The notes: generated by a model from the sequence alone, not told the origin. Counted from the stretch's first letter, positions 18,889 to 31,217 are shown. The stretch is DNA of 64,000 nt from Rhodococcus sp. PAMC28707 (GCF_004795915.1 NZ_CP039253.1:558001-622000); one strand, 5' to 3'. Program-made: numbers and translations.

Positions 18889-19487
18889 TGCATGAACAGT
18901 TGAACGAGTGGCCCGATCCCCAAGGCGTACAGCACGGTTCCGATACCCACGGTTCCTCCGAGCATCCAACCGGTTGCGACGACAATCAGCTCGATACACG
19001 TCCGAACGAGGCGAACCGAGAGCCCCGTTCGTGCGACCAGTCCGGTCATCAGGCCGTCCCGTGGACCGGGACCCATTCCTGCGCCGATGTACAGCGCCGT
19101 CGCGAACGCATTGACGACGATGCCGGTCACCATCATGGCCGCTCGGACAGCAATCGCGTCGAAAGTCGGGAGCCATCGAATCGACAGGTCGACTGCTACC
19201 GCGATCACCACCACATTGCTGACGGTTCCCAGTCCTGGCTTCTGTCGCAACGGAATCCATGCGAGCAACACAGCTACTCCGGTCGCTGCAGTGATCGCTC
19301 CGAAACTCAGTGGCACGTGCAGGCTCAGGCCCTGGTGGAGTACATCCCATGGATCGAGCCCGAGCCCCGCAGTGATCATCAGCGCCATCGAGAATCCGTA
19401 CAGACACAAACCCACGTAGAGCGCCACGAGTCGTGGCGCGAGGTGGACCAGGCGAGCACGGGCGAGCATAGAGACGATCCAAGACAT
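18654..19487 (-). CDS. YczE/YyaS/YitT-type integral membrane protein
   Basis: This 277-residue membrane protein of unknown function has about five hydrophobic helices in residues 15-200. Motifs of the YczE family are LYGFSMALMITAGLGLDPWDV near the start, LPLRQKPGLGT-like IPLRQKPGLGTVSN, and the second repeat ALYIGAGMGPGPRDGLM (quoted in short parts). The family is often next to its own regulator, but none is seen here. The membrane part ends near residue 205. The last 70 or so residues are polar and are encoded antisense to the end of glgX, a 235-bp overlap. Those residues look like read-through into a non-conserved tail. It lies 70 bp after the PTH2-type gene. Confidence 0.8.
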   Translation of the reverse strand: MSWIVSMLARARLVHLAPRLVALYVGLCLYGFSMALMITAGLGLDPWDVLHQGLSLHVPLSFGAITAATGVAVLLAWIPLRQKPGLGTVSNVVVIAVAVDLSIRWLPTFDAIAVRAAMMVTGIVVNAFATALYIGAGMGPGPRDGLMTGLVARTGLSVRLVRTCIELIVVATGWMLGGTVGIGTVLYALGIGPLVQLFMHYLPSLRSTRTVEPVSEMADPAGNDVVSAGTPVAVDESNTGTNLLAAQEGQASSMSVGPPECTINNELASRTGCPSGS

Positions 19488-19557
19488 CCATCGAGTGTCC
19501 GCCAGACTGGTAGCGGCACAAACATCCAGTCGCGAGCCAGTGGACCCTCTACCGATG

Positions 19558-21683
<2,126 letters not shown>

Positions 21684-23474
21684 TTACTTGGGATCCGTGT
21701 CGCCTGAGTGCTCGTGATCGCTCGTAGCGAGAGGAGCTCGGCGCGCCTGCTCGAGAACCTCGGTCGTGTGTCCACCGTGATTGCCCGGGCCGACATGAGC
21801 CTCGGCCCGCAAGCGATCCACCATGTGCGGGTAGTGGAGTTCGAATGCCGGACGCTCGGAACGGATTCGCGGCAATTCCGTGAAGTTGTGCCGCGGCGGT
21901 GGGCACGATGTGGCCCATTCCAGCGAGTTGCCGTAGCCCCAAGGATCGTCCACAGTGACCACCTCGCCGTAGCGATAGGACTTGAAGACGTTCCACACGA
22001 ACGGCAGTGTCGAAGCACCGAGCACGAACGCACCGATGGTGGAGATGATGTTCAGCGTGGTGAAACCATCGGAGGCCAGGTAGTCGGCGTAGCGACGCGG
22101 CATGCCCTCGTTACCGAGCCAGTGCTGGACCAGGAAGGTGCCGTGGAAGCCGAGGAACGTGAGCCAGAAGTGCCACTTGCCCAGCGTCTCGTCCATCATT
22201 CGGCCGGTCATCTTCGGGAACCAGAAGTAGATGCCGGAGAACGTCGCGAAAACCACCGTGCCGAAGACCACGTAGTGGAAGTGCGCCACTACGAAATAGG
22301 TGTCGGTGACGTGGAAGTCGATCGGCGGGCTGGCGAGGAGCACGCCGGAGAGGCCGCCGAAGAGGAAGGTGATCAAGAAGCCGATAGCGAAGAGCATCGG
22401 GGTTTCCAGAGTCACCTGACCTCGCCACATCGTGCCGACCCAGTTGAAGATCTTCACACCGGTGGGCACCGCGATCAGGAACGTCATGAAGGAGAAGAAC
22501 GGCAACAGCACCGCACCCGTGGCGTACATGTGGTGGGCCCACACCGCGATCGAGAGAGCAGCGATGGCAATCGTTGCGTAGATCAAGGTGGTGTATCCGA
22601 ACATCGGCTTACGCGAGAAGACCGGGAACACCTCGGACACGATCCCGAAGAACGGCAACGCGATGATGTACACCTCGGGGTGACCGAAGAACCAGAACAA
22701 GTGCTGCCACAACAACACTCCACCGGTCGCCGGATCGAACAGATGCGCACCGAGATGTCGATCGGCTGCCAATCCCAACAGTGCCGCCGTCAACAGCGGG
22801 AAAGCAAGAAGAATGAGGATGCTGGTGACCAGGATGTTCCACGTGAAAATGGGCATCCGGAACATCGTCATACCAGGCGCTCGCAAGCAGATGACCGTCG
22901 TGATCATGTTCACAGCACCGAGAATGGTGCCGAGACCGGCAATCGCAAGACCCATGATCCACAGGTCTGCACCGACACCCGGCGAATGCAATGCACTCGA
23001 AAGCGGGGTGTACGCGGTCCAACCGAAGTCAGCAGCACCACCCGGGGTGATGAATCCTGCCGAGGCGACCAACGCACCGAACAGGTAGAGCCAATACGAG
23101 AAAGCATTCAACCGCGGGAACGCCACGTCCGGCGCACCGATCTGCAGCGGCAGGATGTAGTTGGCGAAGCCGAACACGATCGGCGTCGCGTACAGCAACA
23201 GCATGATCGTGCCGTGCATGGTGAACAGCTGATTGTACTGCTCGTTCGACAGGAACTGCATCCCCGGTACCGCCAGCTCGGCGCGCATAAGCAACGCCAT
23301 CAAGCCACCGACAAGGAAAAACGCAATCGATGTCACGATGTACATGATCCCCAACACCTTGGGATCTGTCGTCGTCACCGCCTTGTGAATGAACGAACCT
23401 TTCGGTCCCATCCGCGGCGGAAAAGGCCTCACCGCTTCCACAACGGGAGTGGGCCTAGGCGCTAGGGCAGTCAC
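21684..23474 (-). CDS. ctaD: Cytochrome c oxidase subunit I (aa3 type)
   Basis: This is the catalytic membrane subunit of the aa3 terminal oxidase, about 596 residues with some 12 transmembrane helices. Typical features are [15 protein letters not shown] (heme ligand His), [19 protein letters not shown] (CuB His and cross-linked Tyr), and [11 protein letters not shown] (heme a/a3 ligands). The C-terminal extension after [12 protein letters not shown] is hydrophilic and contains [13 protein letters not shown]. The GTG at 23474 is placed 4 bases after AGGAGG; longer readings upstream lack similarity. ctaC, ctaE and qcr genes are not in the window. It resembles mycobacterial Rv3043c. Confidence 0.97.
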   Translation of the reverse strand: MTALAPRPTPVVEAVRPFPPRMGPKGSFIHKAVTTTDPKVLGIMYIVTSIAFFLVGGLMALLMRAELAVPGMQFLSNEQYNQLFTMHGTIMLLLYATPIVFGFANYILPLQIGAPDVAFPRLNAFSYWLYLFGALVASAGFITPGGAADFGWTAYTPLSSALHSPGVGADLWIMGLAIAGLGTILGAVNMITTVICLRAPGMTMFRMPIFTWNILVTSILILLAFPLLTAALLGLAADRHLGAHLFDPATGGVLLWQHLFWFFGHPEVYIIALPFFGIVSEVFPVFSRKPMFGYTTLIYATIAIAALSIAVWAHHMYATGAVLLPFFSFMTFLIAVPTGVKIFNWVGTMWRGQVTLETPMLFAIGFLITFLFGGLSGVLLASPPIDFHVTDTYFVVAHFHYVVFGTVVFATFSGIYFWFPKMTGRMMDETLGKWHFWLTFLGFHGTFLVQHWLGNEGMPRRYADYLASDGFTTLNIISTIGAFVLGASTLPFVWNVFKSYRYGEVVTVDDPWGYGNSLEWATSCPPPRHNFTELPRIRSERPAFELHYPHMVDRLRAEAHVGPGNHGGHTTEVLEQARRAPLATSDHEHSGDTDPK

Positions 23475-23631
23475 TGATCCTCCTGAATGCGCGTCGTACC
23501 TCGAACCACGAGGCGACGTCCTGGTGTCTTGCGCTCCACGAATCGTAGACCGTCCCACAGAGCAGCGCCGAACCGGTCCTACCGTGTGTCGTATTCGATT
23601 GTACGAACCTCTGAACAACGAAACCAATCGA

Positions 23632-23686
23632 CGCTCACACCACCATGTGAAGGGGCCGATGGCTGCGGACCGATATGGTGTGAGCG
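23632..23686. repeat. Widely spaced inverted repeat before the FecB-like gene
   Basis: Perfect 11-bp arms CGCTCACACCA and TGGTGTGAGCG are separated by 33 bases and end 29 bp before the TTG start of the FecB-like gene. The site lies in the 241-bp divergent region between ctaD and that gene. It could be a looped operator or an mRNA hairpin. It does not look like an IdeR box. Confidence 0.45.
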
Positions 23687-23715
23687 CATCCCACTCCCGT
23701 TAGGAAACGCACGAG

Positions 23716-24798
23716 TTGTCCACTACCTCAGGCCTGTCGACCGTGACTTCGACTTCGCGCGCCGGGCTGATTCTGGCCATCGGCGTCGCCCTGTTCACGG
23801 CCGGGTGCTCCACTCCCCCCTCGTCCTCGGACGACGCGTCGACCATTGTCCGGAGCACGACCAATATCGCCGGAGCGGGTGTGGTCGGCAACGACCGCAA
23901 GACTGCCGGTCTGTGCCCCGAGGCCGCACCGCTCGATCCGACCGGCATAGAAGGATCGGTACGACCGGTCGGGCACAGCGAGGGAATAAGCAACGTTCCA
24001 GCCGACCCCATGCGCATCGTTGTGCTCGACGCAGCTTCGCTCGATGCCACCTGCGCGGTAGGCGTCTGGGAACGAGTCGTCGGCGCGGCGACGCTCGACC
24101 CCGACTTCCGTGGAGACGGTGACCAAGAGCTGTATCTGGGACCTGGCATAGCGAGAGTTCCGAGCGTCGGAACTCTCGGCGCTCCGGACGTCGACGCCGT
24201 CGCCACTCTCGCCCCCGACCTCATCATCGGGTCCGATTCGCTGGGCCGGGATACTTACGCGGCCCTCAGCGATATCGCACCCACCGTCTTCACGAGCTCC
24301 GATGATGGCTGGAAGGGGACGTTCCTGCAGTCGGCTGCTGCCCTCGGACGTGGTCGAACCGGATTCGACGAACTCGCTCGGTTCAGTGCCGACGCTCAGC
24401 AGGCCGGCCGCGACATCGATGCCGCACAGACCCAAGCCTCCGTCGTGCGTTTCCTTCCCGATTCCATGGTCACCGATTCCACGACGTCGTTCGCCGGGCA
24501 GGTACTCGCCGAGATCGGCGTTCAGCGCCCACCTGCGCAACGCGATGGTGAAGTCACCGTCGCCCCCGACGATCTGCTCGCGGCCGAAGGCGACATCGTC
24601 TACGTGCGCTTCGACGGTGACGAGGGCGAATCGTTCGGAACCGAAGTCCTGCGCAGTGATCCGTGGCTCGAGCTCGGATCGGTGAAGGACGGCCGCGTGT
24701 TCGCCGTCGACGACACAGTGTGGTCCGGGAGCGGCATCGTCGCGGCGCGGGCGATTCTTGCGGACGTGCAGAACTCCCTCAACGCATACGCTTCCTGA
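23716..24798 (+). CDS. FecB-like periplasmic binding lipoprotein
   Basis: This is a predicted lipoprotein of 360 residues with the fold of siderophore- or vitamin-binding proteins (Peripla_BP_2). The signal peptide ends in lipobox TAGC, with cysteine at residue 31. Binding-protein features are RIVVLDAASLDATCAVG, TLGAPDVDAVATLAPDLIIGSDS and a DIAPTVF segment (short pieces). No permease or ATPase gene is adjacent. Mycobacterial FecB (Rv3044) is the counterpart by position, and mycobacterial FecB has been linked to iron-siderophore use and envelope integrity. It starts with TTG behind TAGGAAA. One base separates its stop from the GTG of the next gene. Confidence 0.85.
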   Translation: MSTTSGLSTVTSTSRAGLILAIGVALFTAGCSTPPSSSDDASTIVRSTTNIAGAGVVGNDRKTAGLCPEAAPLDPTGIEGSVRPVGHSEGISNVPADPMRIVVLDAASLDATCAVGVWERVVGAATLDPDFRGDGDQELYLGPGIARVPSVGTLGAPDVDAVATLAPDLIIGSDSLGRDTYAALSDIAPTVFTSSDDGWKGTFLQSAAALGRGRTGFDELARFSADAQQAGRDIDAAQTQASVVRFLPDSMVTDSTTSFAGQVLAEIGVQRPPAQRDGEVTVAPDDLLAAEGDIVYVRFDGDEGESFGTEVLRSDPWLELGSVKDGRVFAVDDTVWSGSGIVAARAILADVQNSLNAYAS

Positions 24799-24799
24799 G

Positions 24800-25273
24800 G
24801 TGCCCGTACCCGAGTTCGTCCTCTCGCTCCGGCGACGAGTGGGTACTGCCCCGCTCTGGCTTTCCGGCGTCAGCGCAGTCGTCCTGGACGAAAACGACCG
24901 GATACTCCTCACGAGGCGACGGGACAACGGTCTCTGGGCAGTGGTGTCGGGCATTCTCGAACCCGGCGAGGAACCCGGACCCGCGGCACTACGTGAGATC
25001 GCTGAGGAGACCGGGCTCGATGCGGAGCTGATTCGGTTGACGAGCGTCGATGTCACCGGGCCGATCACCTACCCGAACGGCGACCAGGCGCAGTACCTCG
25101 ATCTCACGTTCCTGGCCCGCCGCACTGGAGGCGACGCGCACGTCGCCGACGACGAAAATTTGGCAGTGGAATGGTTCGCGCCCGACGCGCTACCGGAAAC
25201 CCTCTTGGAGACTTCACGTTTGCGAATCGACAAAGCACTCGACGACTCGGTCGAGGCCTGGTTTCGTAATTGA
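24800..25273 (+). CDS. Nudix hydrolase, MutT-like
   Basis: This is a compact Nudix protein of 157 residues. The full Nudix box GX5EX7REUXEEXGU is visible as GILEPGEEPGPAALREIAEETGLD (residues about 51-74; given here only as landmarks G, E, REIAEE and G). Family members hydrolyse nucleoside diphosphates linked to other groups. DENDRILLTRRRDNGLW precedes the box. The substrate is not readable. The GTG at 24800 lies one base after the FecB-like stop, so the genes form an operon. It ends in front of the bidirectional hairpin shared with nrdF. Confidence 0.88.
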   Translation: MPVPEFVLSLRRRVGTAPLWLSGVSAVVLDENDRILLTRRRDNGLWAVVSGILEPGEEPGPAALREIAEETGLDAELIRLTSVDVTGPITYPNGDQAQYLDLTFLARRTGGDAHVADDENLAVEWFAPDALPETLLETSRLRIDKALDDSVEAWFRN

Positions 25274-25285
25274 TCAACCGGTGTC

Positions 25286-25323
25286 GGGTGTGTTCGGCTA
25301 CCGGCCGGTCGTCGAACACACCC
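25286..25323. terminator. Bidirectional hairpin between Nudix gene and nrdF
   Basis: The 11-bp arms GGGTGTGTTCG and CGAACACACCC sit in the 63-bp gap between two convergent genes. The 16-base loop contains a smaller CCGG palindrome. It can end both transcripts. Confidence 0.7.
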
Positions 25324-25336
25324 CAGCACCCCTAGG

Positions 25337-26341
<1,005 letters not shown>

Positions 26342-26393
26342 TTATCTGAACACTACCCGTTGCGGTGGGAGGTAGTCCTCGACACAAGATGTG

Positions 26394-26441
26394 CGTCGTA
26401 GTCCCTGTGCTTACTCGCAGCCACGCACAGGAACTACGACG
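26394..26441 (-). terminator. Hairpin between nrdE and nrdF
   Basis: The arms CGTCGTAGT-CCCTGTGC and GCACAGG-AACTACGACG form a long stem with one mismatch region and a loop of about 14 bases. It begins 10 bp after the nrdE stop. It may be a terminator or an attenuator that sets the nrdE to nrdF ratio, with nrdF then having its own promoter in the remaining 95 bp. Confidence 0.6.
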
Positions 26442-26450
26442 ACGAAAGCT

Positions 26451-28616
26451 CTACAGCATGCAGGAAACGCAACCATCCACCTCGGTGCCTTCCAGCGCCA
26501 ACTGACGCAGGCGGATGTAGTAAAGGGTCTTGATTCCCTTACGCCATGCGTAGATCTGCGCCTTGTTGATGTCGCGGGTCGAGGCGGTGTCCTTGAAAAA
26601 CAGCGTCAACGACAACCCCTGATCGACGTGTTGCGTTGCCGCAGCGTAGGTGTCGATGATTTTCTCGTACCCGATCTCGTACGCGTCCTGGTAGAACTCC
26701 AGGTTGTCGTTGTTCAGGTACGGCGCTGGGTAGTAGACCCGACCGATCTTGCCTTCCTTGCGGATCTCGATCTTCGCCGCAACCGGGTGGATCGAAGAGG
26801 TCGAGTTGTTGATGTAGGAGATCGACCCCGTCGGCGGGACTGCCTGCAGGTTCTGGTTGTAGATGCCGTGTTCTTGCACCGACGCCTTCAGCGCGGACCA
26901 GTCGGCCTGCGTCGGAATGTGCACACCGGCGTCGGCGAACAATGCGGCGACGCGGGACGTGGCAGGCTCCCAGACCTCATCGGTGTACTTGTCGAAGAAT
27001 TCGCCCGATGCGTATTTGGAGTCCGGGAAACCCTTGAAGTATTCACCGCGCGCGATCGAGAGTTGGTTCGACGCCTGGATGGCATGGAATACCACGGTGT
27101 AGAAGTAGATGTTCGTGAAGTCGATGCCCTCGGTGGATCCGTAGTGAATCCGCTCGCGCGCCAGGTATCCGTGCAGGTTCATCTGGCCGAGGCCGATAGC
27201 GTGAGAGTCGTTGTTCCCCTGCTCGATCGACGGAACCGAGAAGATGTGGGTCTGATCGGACACGGCCGTGAGCCCGCGGATTGCCACTGCGATGGTTTTG
27301 CCGAAATCGGGCGAATCCATCGTCTTGGCGATGTTCAGCGAGCCGAGGTTGCAGGAAATATCTTTGCCGACGTGGCTGTACGACAGATCGTCGTTGAACG
27401 TCGACGGGGTGGATACCTGCAGGATTTCCGAGCACAGGTTCGAGTGAGTGATTTTGCCCTTCACCGGGTTGGCCCGATTCACGGTGTCCTCGAACATGAT
27501 GTACGGGTATCCGGATTCGAACTGCAGCTCGGCGAGTGTCTGGAAGAACTCGCGTGCCTTGATCTTCGTCTTGCGGATCCGCTTGTCGTCGACCATCTCG
27601 TAGTACGTCTCGCTGACGTTGATGTCCGCGAACGGCACTCCGTAGATCCGCTCGACGTCGTACGGCGAGAAGAGATACATGTCTTCGTTCTTCTTCGCCA
27701 ACTCGAACGTGATGTCCGGGATGACGATTCCGAGTGAGAGCGTCTTGATGCGAATCTTCTCGTCCGCGTTCTCACGCTTGGTATCGAGGAACTTGTAGAC
27801 ATCGGGATGGTGCGCATGCAAATACACAGCGCCTGCACCCTGACGCGCACCGAGCTGGTTCGCGTAGGAGAAGGAGTCCTCGAGCAGCTTCATGATCGGA
27901 ATGACACCCGAGGACTGATTTTCGATTCGCTTGATCGGCGCGCCGGCTTCACGAATATTACTGAGCAGCAACGCAACTCCACCACCGCGCTTGGACAGCT
28001 GCAGTGCGGAGTTGATCGATCGACCGATCGATTCCATGTTGTCTTCGATGCGCAGCAGGAAGCACGAAACCGGCTCGCCGCGCTGCTTCTTGCCGGAGTT
28101 GAGAAAGGTGGGAGTCGCGGGCTGGAAACGGCCTGCGATGATTTCGTCGACCAGATCGGCGGCAAGGGCTTCGTCACCTGCACCGAGAGTCAGGGCAACC
28201 ATGCAGACGCGATCTTCGAACCGCTCCAGATAGCGCTTGCCGTCGAAAGTCTTCAGCGTGTACGAGGTGTAGTACTTGAAGGCACCCAGGAAAGTAGGAA
28301 AGCGGAACTTCTTCGAGTAGGCGTGGTTGATGAGGAACTTGACGAACTCGCGGGAGTACTGATCGAGAACCTCTGCCTCATAATAGTTTTCCTCGACCAA
28401 GTAGTCCAGCTTCTCATCCAGGTCGTGAAAGAACACGGTGTTCTGGTTGACGTGCTGCAGGAAGTATTGGTTGGCCGCTTCACGGTCCTTCTCGAACTGA
28501 ATCTCCCCATTGGGGCCATACAGATTCAGCATCGCGTTCAGCGCGTGATAGTCGAGATCACCATCCGCGCGGACGGTCGTCTGGGCGGGTGCTGTATCGG
28601 TGATTGTCGGTGCCAC
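26451..28616 (-). CDS. nrdE: Class Ib ribonucleotide reductase large subunit
   Basis: NrdE is the catalytic subunit that reduces ribonucleoside diphosphates. It is 721 residues from the GTG at 28616, which lies behind a GTGGAG. Landmarks are the N-terminal [16 protein letters not shown], the substrate-site TPTFLNSGK, the radical-site cysteine region [13 protein letters not shown] and [10 protein letters not shown], and the tyrosine pair [14 protein letters not shown] near the end. The C-terminal cysteines VDGCVSCML (CXXC) exchange electrons with NrdH. No ATP-cone is present, as expected for class Ib. It follows nrdI by 53 bp. Confidence 0.97.
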   Translation of the reverse strand: MAPTITDTAPAQTTVRADGDLDYHALNAMLNLYGPNGEIQFEKDREAANQYFLQHVNQNTVFFHDLDEKLDYLVEENYYEAEVLDQYSREFVKFLINHAYSKKFRFPTFLGAFKYYTSYTLKTFDGKRYLERFEDRVCMVALTLGAGDEALAADLVDEIIAGRFQPATPTFLNSGKKQRGEPVSCFLLRIEDNMESIGRSINSALQLSKRGGGVALLLSNIREAGAPIKRIENQSSGVIPIMKLLEDSFSYANQLGARQGAGAVYLHAHHPDVYKFLDTKRENADEKIRIKTLSLGIVIPDITFELAKKNEDMYLFSPYDVERIYGVPFADINVSETYYEMVDDKRIRKTKIKAREFFQTLAELQFESGYPYIMFEDTVNRANPVKGKITHSNLCSEILQVSTPSTFNDDLSYSHVGKDISCNLGSLNIAKTMDSPDFGKTIAVAIRGLTAVSDQTHIFSVPSIEQGNNDSHAIGLGQMNLHGYLARERIHYGSTEGIDFTNIYFYTVVFHAIQASNQLSIARGEYFKGFPDSKYASGEFFDKYTDEVWEPATSRVAALFADAGVHIPTQADWSALKASVQEHGIYNQNLQAVPPTGSISYINNSTSSIHPVAAKIEIRKEGKIGRVYYPAPYLNNDNLEFYQDAYEIGYEKIIDTYAAATQHVDQGLSLTLFFKDTASTRDINKAQIYAWRKGIKTLYYIRLRQLALEGTEVDGCVSCML

Positions 28617-28669
28617 GGCGGGTGCTCCACTTTCTTCGTAAGTCTTGTACTGCTGAACTCGTACTGATG

Positions 28670-29149
28670 TCAGTAGGTGTGCGCCGCTCGTCGCGACTCC
28701 CGCTCCCAGAAATCGCCGAGACCGTCCCGAACACGAACTACGTCTTCGGGGGTCCCCATCAGTTCGAAGCGATAAAGGTAAGGAACAGCGCACTTCTGTG
28801 AAATGACATCGCCCGCAAAACAGAACGAGTCACCGAAGTTGGTGTTACCAGCTGCGATGACTGCCCTGATCAAGGACCGATTGTGCTTGTCGTTGAGAAA
28901 CTTGATCACTTGCTTGGGAACATAGTTGGTGTCGCGGCCGGCAAATGTGGTGCCACCGCCGTAGGTCGGGACGATCAGAACGTACGGCTGATCCACCCGA
29001 AATTCTTCCGGCCGGTGAATCGGTATCCGACTCGACAGAAGATCCAACTTGGTGACGAATCTATGGGTGTTCTCCGACGCACTGGAGAAGTACACCAATG
29101 GGTGCGTCGAGGCAGGAAGCCGAGCCGAATCGAGACCGGTGAAAGTCAC
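28670..29149 (-). CDS. nrdI: Flavodoxin-like NrdI
   Basis: NrdI is the FMN protein that supplies the oxidant needed to assemble the dimanganese-tyrosyl cofactor of NrdF. It is 159 residues. The family pattern is [15 protein letters not shown] at the FMN phosphate loop, [27 protein letters not shown], and the end [13 protein letters not shown]. The GTG at 29149 follows GGAGATGAG. It lies between nrdH (23-bp gap) and nrdE, the usual class Ib order. Confidence 0.96.
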   Translation of the reverse strand: MTFTGLDSARLPASTHPLVYFSSASENTHRFVTKLDLLSSRIPIHRPEEFRVDQPYVLIVPTYGGGTTFAGRDTNYVPKQVIKFLNDKHNRSLIRAVIAAGNTNFGDSFCFAGDVISQKCAVPYLYRFELMGTPEDVVRVRDGLGDFWERESRRAAHTY

Positions 29150-29172
29150 ACCTGCTCATCTCCGTCTTCTGT

Positions 29173-29406
29173 TCAAGCAACGCTTGCGGTGAGCGACTTG
29201 ATGCGATCGGGGCGAAATCCCGACCAATGAGTGTCGCCGGCAACGACGACCGGCGCCTGCAGGTAGCCGAGCGCCATGATGTAGTCACGGGCCTCGGTGT
29301 CCTGTGAAATATCGATGATCGAGTACTCGATACCCTCCTTGTCGAGGGCGCGGTAGGTGGCATTGCACTGAACGCAAGCGGGCTTGGTGTAGACGGTGAC
29401 GCTCAT
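29173..29406 (-). CDS. nrdH: Glutaredoxin-like NrdH
   Basis: NrdH is a 77-residue thioredoxin-reductase-dependent redoxin that recharges NrdE. The redox motif is C11-VQ-C14 in YTKPACVQCNATYRAL. The C-terminal GDTHWSGFRPDRIKSL is the characteristic NrdH ending that contacts the partner. The ATG at 29406 overlaps by ATGA the stop of a 60-codon ORF, and its ribosome binding site GAGAAGGGAA lies inside that ORF. It is the first recognised gene of the nrdHIE operon. Confidence 0.96.
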   Translation of the reverse strand: MSVTVYTKPACVQCNATYRALDKEGIEYSIIDISQDTEARDYIMALGYLQAPVVVAGDTHWSGFRPDRIKSLTASVA

Positions 29407-29585
29407 GGGGTTCCCTTCTCACTGTCCAGCATCGCGGAGTTCACCGAGATGCTCGTAATGCACTGCGGAATAGCTTTTCGAACTTCTTTTTCGTCTGGTG
29501 TGTCGATTCCGGATACGAACCCGAATTCGAGCAGTTCCGAGCGGGATTTCACGGTCTCCGTACCAATTTTCTCGGCGGGGAGCAT
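29403..29585 (-). CDS. Small ORF coupled to nrdH (hypothetical, 60 aa)
   Basis: The ORF begins MLPAEKIGTETVKSRS and ends MLDSEKGTP. Its ATG has a GAGAAG site five bases upstream, and its TGA overlaps the nrdH ATG. It begins 22 bp downstream of the NrdR-like box. The protein is polar with one cysteine, has no signal or membrane segment, and matches nothing I recognise. It could be a leader peptide that couples translation into nrdH, or a chance ORF in a long 5' leader. Conservation in relatives would decide. Confidence 0.4.
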   Translation of the reverse strand: MLPAEKIGTETVKSRSELLEFGFVSGIDTPDEKEVRKAIPQCITSISVNSAMLDSEKGTP

Positions 29586-29606
29586 TGTGGCTTCTCGGTT
29601 GTTCAG

Positions 29607-29654
29607 ACACTACACCTAGTGTCCGACTTATAGCTAGAACACGAGATGTTGCGA
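29607..29654. promoter_or_regulatory. Candidate NrdR box pair upstream of nrdHIE
   Basis: A 16-base palindrome ACACTACACCTAGTGT (29607-29622) fits the NrdR-box layout. A weaker 16-mer, ACACGAGATGTTGCGA, begins 32 bases further (29639), the spacing usual for NrdR box pairs (three helical turns). NrdR is the ATP/dATP-sensing repressor of ribonucleotide reductase genes. The first box is convincing; the second matches only partly. The site lies about 200 bp upstream of nrdH. Confidence 0.6.
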
Positions 29655-29841
29655 ACAACATGCATGACATTCGCAGGTCACGCTCTCGAGATGGGCCAAA
29701 AGTCGAGGCCGACTCGGCGTGTCGTGCATCACAGATTCTCCTTGTGCACATACGCCTCGCAGCCGAAAACGAGCAGCCCATGCAACCGCAAGTCGACACG
29801 CTGCACCCGGAGGGTGAAATCTGCGACCCGTAGGCAGCAGA
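29655..29841. other. Intergenic stretch with no recognised gene
   Basis: Between the NrdR-like sites and the FMN reductase terminator I see no convincing ORF on either strand. It probably contains the nrdH promoter on the leftward side. With its neighbours it forms a 515-bp gap between nrdH and the reductase gene. Confidence 0.5.
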
Positions 29842-29870
29842 GAGCCCCCGAACACAAGATTCGGGGGCTC
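29842..29870. terminator. Hairpin terminator of the FMN reductase gene
   Basis: Perfect 11-bp arms GAGCCCCCGAA and TTCGGGGGCTC enclose a 7-base loop, about 50 bp past the stop of the leftward reductase gene. Confidence 0.75.
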
Positions 29871-29921
29871 GGCCACGATGCCTCGCCAGAGCAGTTCGCT
29901 CCAGTATCGGGGCGCCTCGAA

Positions 29922-30488
29922 TCAGGCGTCGACGAGCTCGTGCGATGCCTTGACCAACTCGGCCACCACAGCGGAAATCTGTGCCGACACCTCTGCGTTT
30001 TCACGGGGATGCGCGGAACCGAACTTGTCCATGGTGCCGCCGATGGTGAGCACGACGTCCTCGAGAACCTTTCCGCCTGCAATGCCGACCGACTTACGTG
30101 TGTCGTCATGAGCCCACTTGGCCCCGTTACCGCTCGGCGAGGCGGAGATGACGGCAACCGGCTTTCCCTGTACGGCGCCCACCCCATACGGACGAGACAG
30201 CCAATCGATAGCGTTCTTCAAGACCGCGGGAATGGTGCCGTTGTATTCAGGGGTGACAAGGAGAAACGCGGTGGCCCCCTCGGCGGCTGCACGCAGACTC
30301 AGTGCAGCCGCAGGCACCGATCCCTCGACGTCGAGGTCCTCGTTGTAGAACGGCACATCTGCAAGACCTTCGTACACGAGCGCGTCGGCACCCTCCGGTA
30401 CGAGCGCGGCGGCGGTCTCGGCAATCTGCTTGTTCACGGAGTCGACACGAAGACTGCCGACGAGAACGAGTACGTGCGCTTGCGACAT
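29922..30488 (-). CDS. NAD(P)H-dependent FMN reductase (Rv3054c-like)
   Basis: This is a flavodoxin-fold reductase of 188 residues. The FMN phosphate loop is GSLRVDSVNKQIA near the N-terminus, and PEYNGTIPAVLKNAIDWLSRP is the hallmark of the azoreductase/ChrR/ArsH-related FMN_red family. Such enzymes reduce quinones, azo dyes or chromate with NAD(P)H. The ATG at 30488 follows AGGA and a T7 tract. It is divergent from a TetR-family gene 93 bp away with a palindrome between them, so that regulator probably controls it. Both gene and regulator match mycobacterial Rv3054c-Rv3055. Confidence 0.9.
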   Translation of the reverse strand: MSQAHVLVLVGSLRVDSVNKQIAETAAALVPEGADALVYEGLADVPFYNEDLDVEGSVPAAALSLRAAAEGATAFLLVTPEYNGTIPAVLKNAIDWLSRPYGVGAVQGKPVAVISASPSGNGAKWAHDDTRKSVGIAGGKVLEDVVLTIGGTMDKFGSAHPRENAEVSAQISAVVAELVKASHELVDA

Positions 30489-30548
30489 AAAAAAATCCTT
30501 CGAAAGTTGGAGCTGCGGCGGGTGTAGGTGCATTCCTACCACCTAAGC

Positions 30549-30560
30549 GGACCGTGGTCC
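30549..30560. promoter_or_regulatory. Palindrome between reductase and TetR genes
   Basis: GGACC-GT-GGTCC is a 12-base palindrome 61 bp upstream of the reductase ATG and 22 bp upstream of the TetR ATG. Position and symmetry fit the operator of the adjacent TetR protein. Confidence 0.5.
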
Positions 30561-30581
30561 ATTTCTGTTCCCGGGGCAGGT

Positions 30582-31217
30582 ATGGTTGCGCTTGTGACCG
30601 ACTTCATGCTCCCTATTGCAGGCGAGGAAACCGAGCGCTGCGATGCCGCACGTAACCGACGCCTCCTACTGGAAGCAGCCACCGAACTGGTCGCCACAGT
30701 CGGGGCGGACGCTGTCACGATGGATGCTCTGGCCGCCCGAGCCGGTGTGGGCAAGGGCACAGTTTTCCGGCGATTCGGAAGCCGATCCGGACTCATGCAA
30801 GCGTTGGTGGACCATACCGAGAAGGAGCTGCAGCACGGCTTCCTGTTCGGTCCCCCACCGCTGGGCCCAGGGGCGGACCCGATCGACCGATTGGTCGCGT
30901 TCGGGCGCGCTCGCTTGAACCTCGTCGAGGTACAGGGAGAGGTCATGCGCGCGGCCGAAAACTCACCGGAACTGCGATATTCCGCACCTGCACACAGGGT
31001 CAACTACACGCACGTGTTGAACCTCCTCCGAACTGCCCGCGTGGAGGGCGACCTCGAACTCCTCGCTTACGGACTCCTGACACCGCTCGAAGCAACGCTC
31101 GTCCTGCACCAATTCCGCGACCTCGGCATGTCGAAGCAACGGCTTGCCGACGGCTGGGAAGACCTGGTCCGTCGAGCAACCCGTCAGGAGAGCAGTTCCG
31201 CCACCGCAGCGCGGTGA
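30582..31217 (+). CDS. TetR-family transcriptional regulator (Rv3055-like)
   Basis: This repressor is 211 residues. The N-terminal helix-turn-helix domain reads AATELVATVGADAVTMDALAARAGVGKGTVFRRFGSR in outline, with the recognition helix GKGTVFRRF. The C-terminal domain VVEGDLELLAYGLLTPLEATLVLHQFRD (short parts: DLELLAYGLLTPLEA) binds an unknown ligand. It is divergent from the FMN reductase and probably represses that gene and itself through the palindrome at 30549-30560. The start may be the ATG at 30582 or the GTG at 30594. Confidence 0.9.
   Translation: MVALVTDFMLPIAGEETERCDAARNRRLLLEAATELVATVGADAVTMDALAARAGVGKGTVFRRFGSRSGLMQALVDHTEKELQHGFLFGPPPLGPGADPIDRLVAFGRARLNLVEVQGEVMRAAENSPELRYSAPAHRVNYTHVLNLLRTARVEGDLELLAYGLLTPLEATLVLHQFRDLGMSKQRLADGWEDLVRRATRQESSSATAAR

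Noticed and set aside
17851..19521. 556-codon open frame antisense to glgX
   Set aside because: It is rich in Arg, Gly and Ser with no recognisable motif and runs across two real genes. Shadow frame.
21708..23465. 585-codon open frame antisense to ctaD
   Set aside because: It has a charged, low-complexity composition (many Glu, Arg, His) and no family character. It is the mirror of a firmly identified gene in a high-GC genome.
23475..23715. IdeR (iron) box before the FecB-like gene
   Set aside because: No match to the TTAGGTTAGGCTAACCTAA-type palindrome; only the widely spaced inverted repeat is present.
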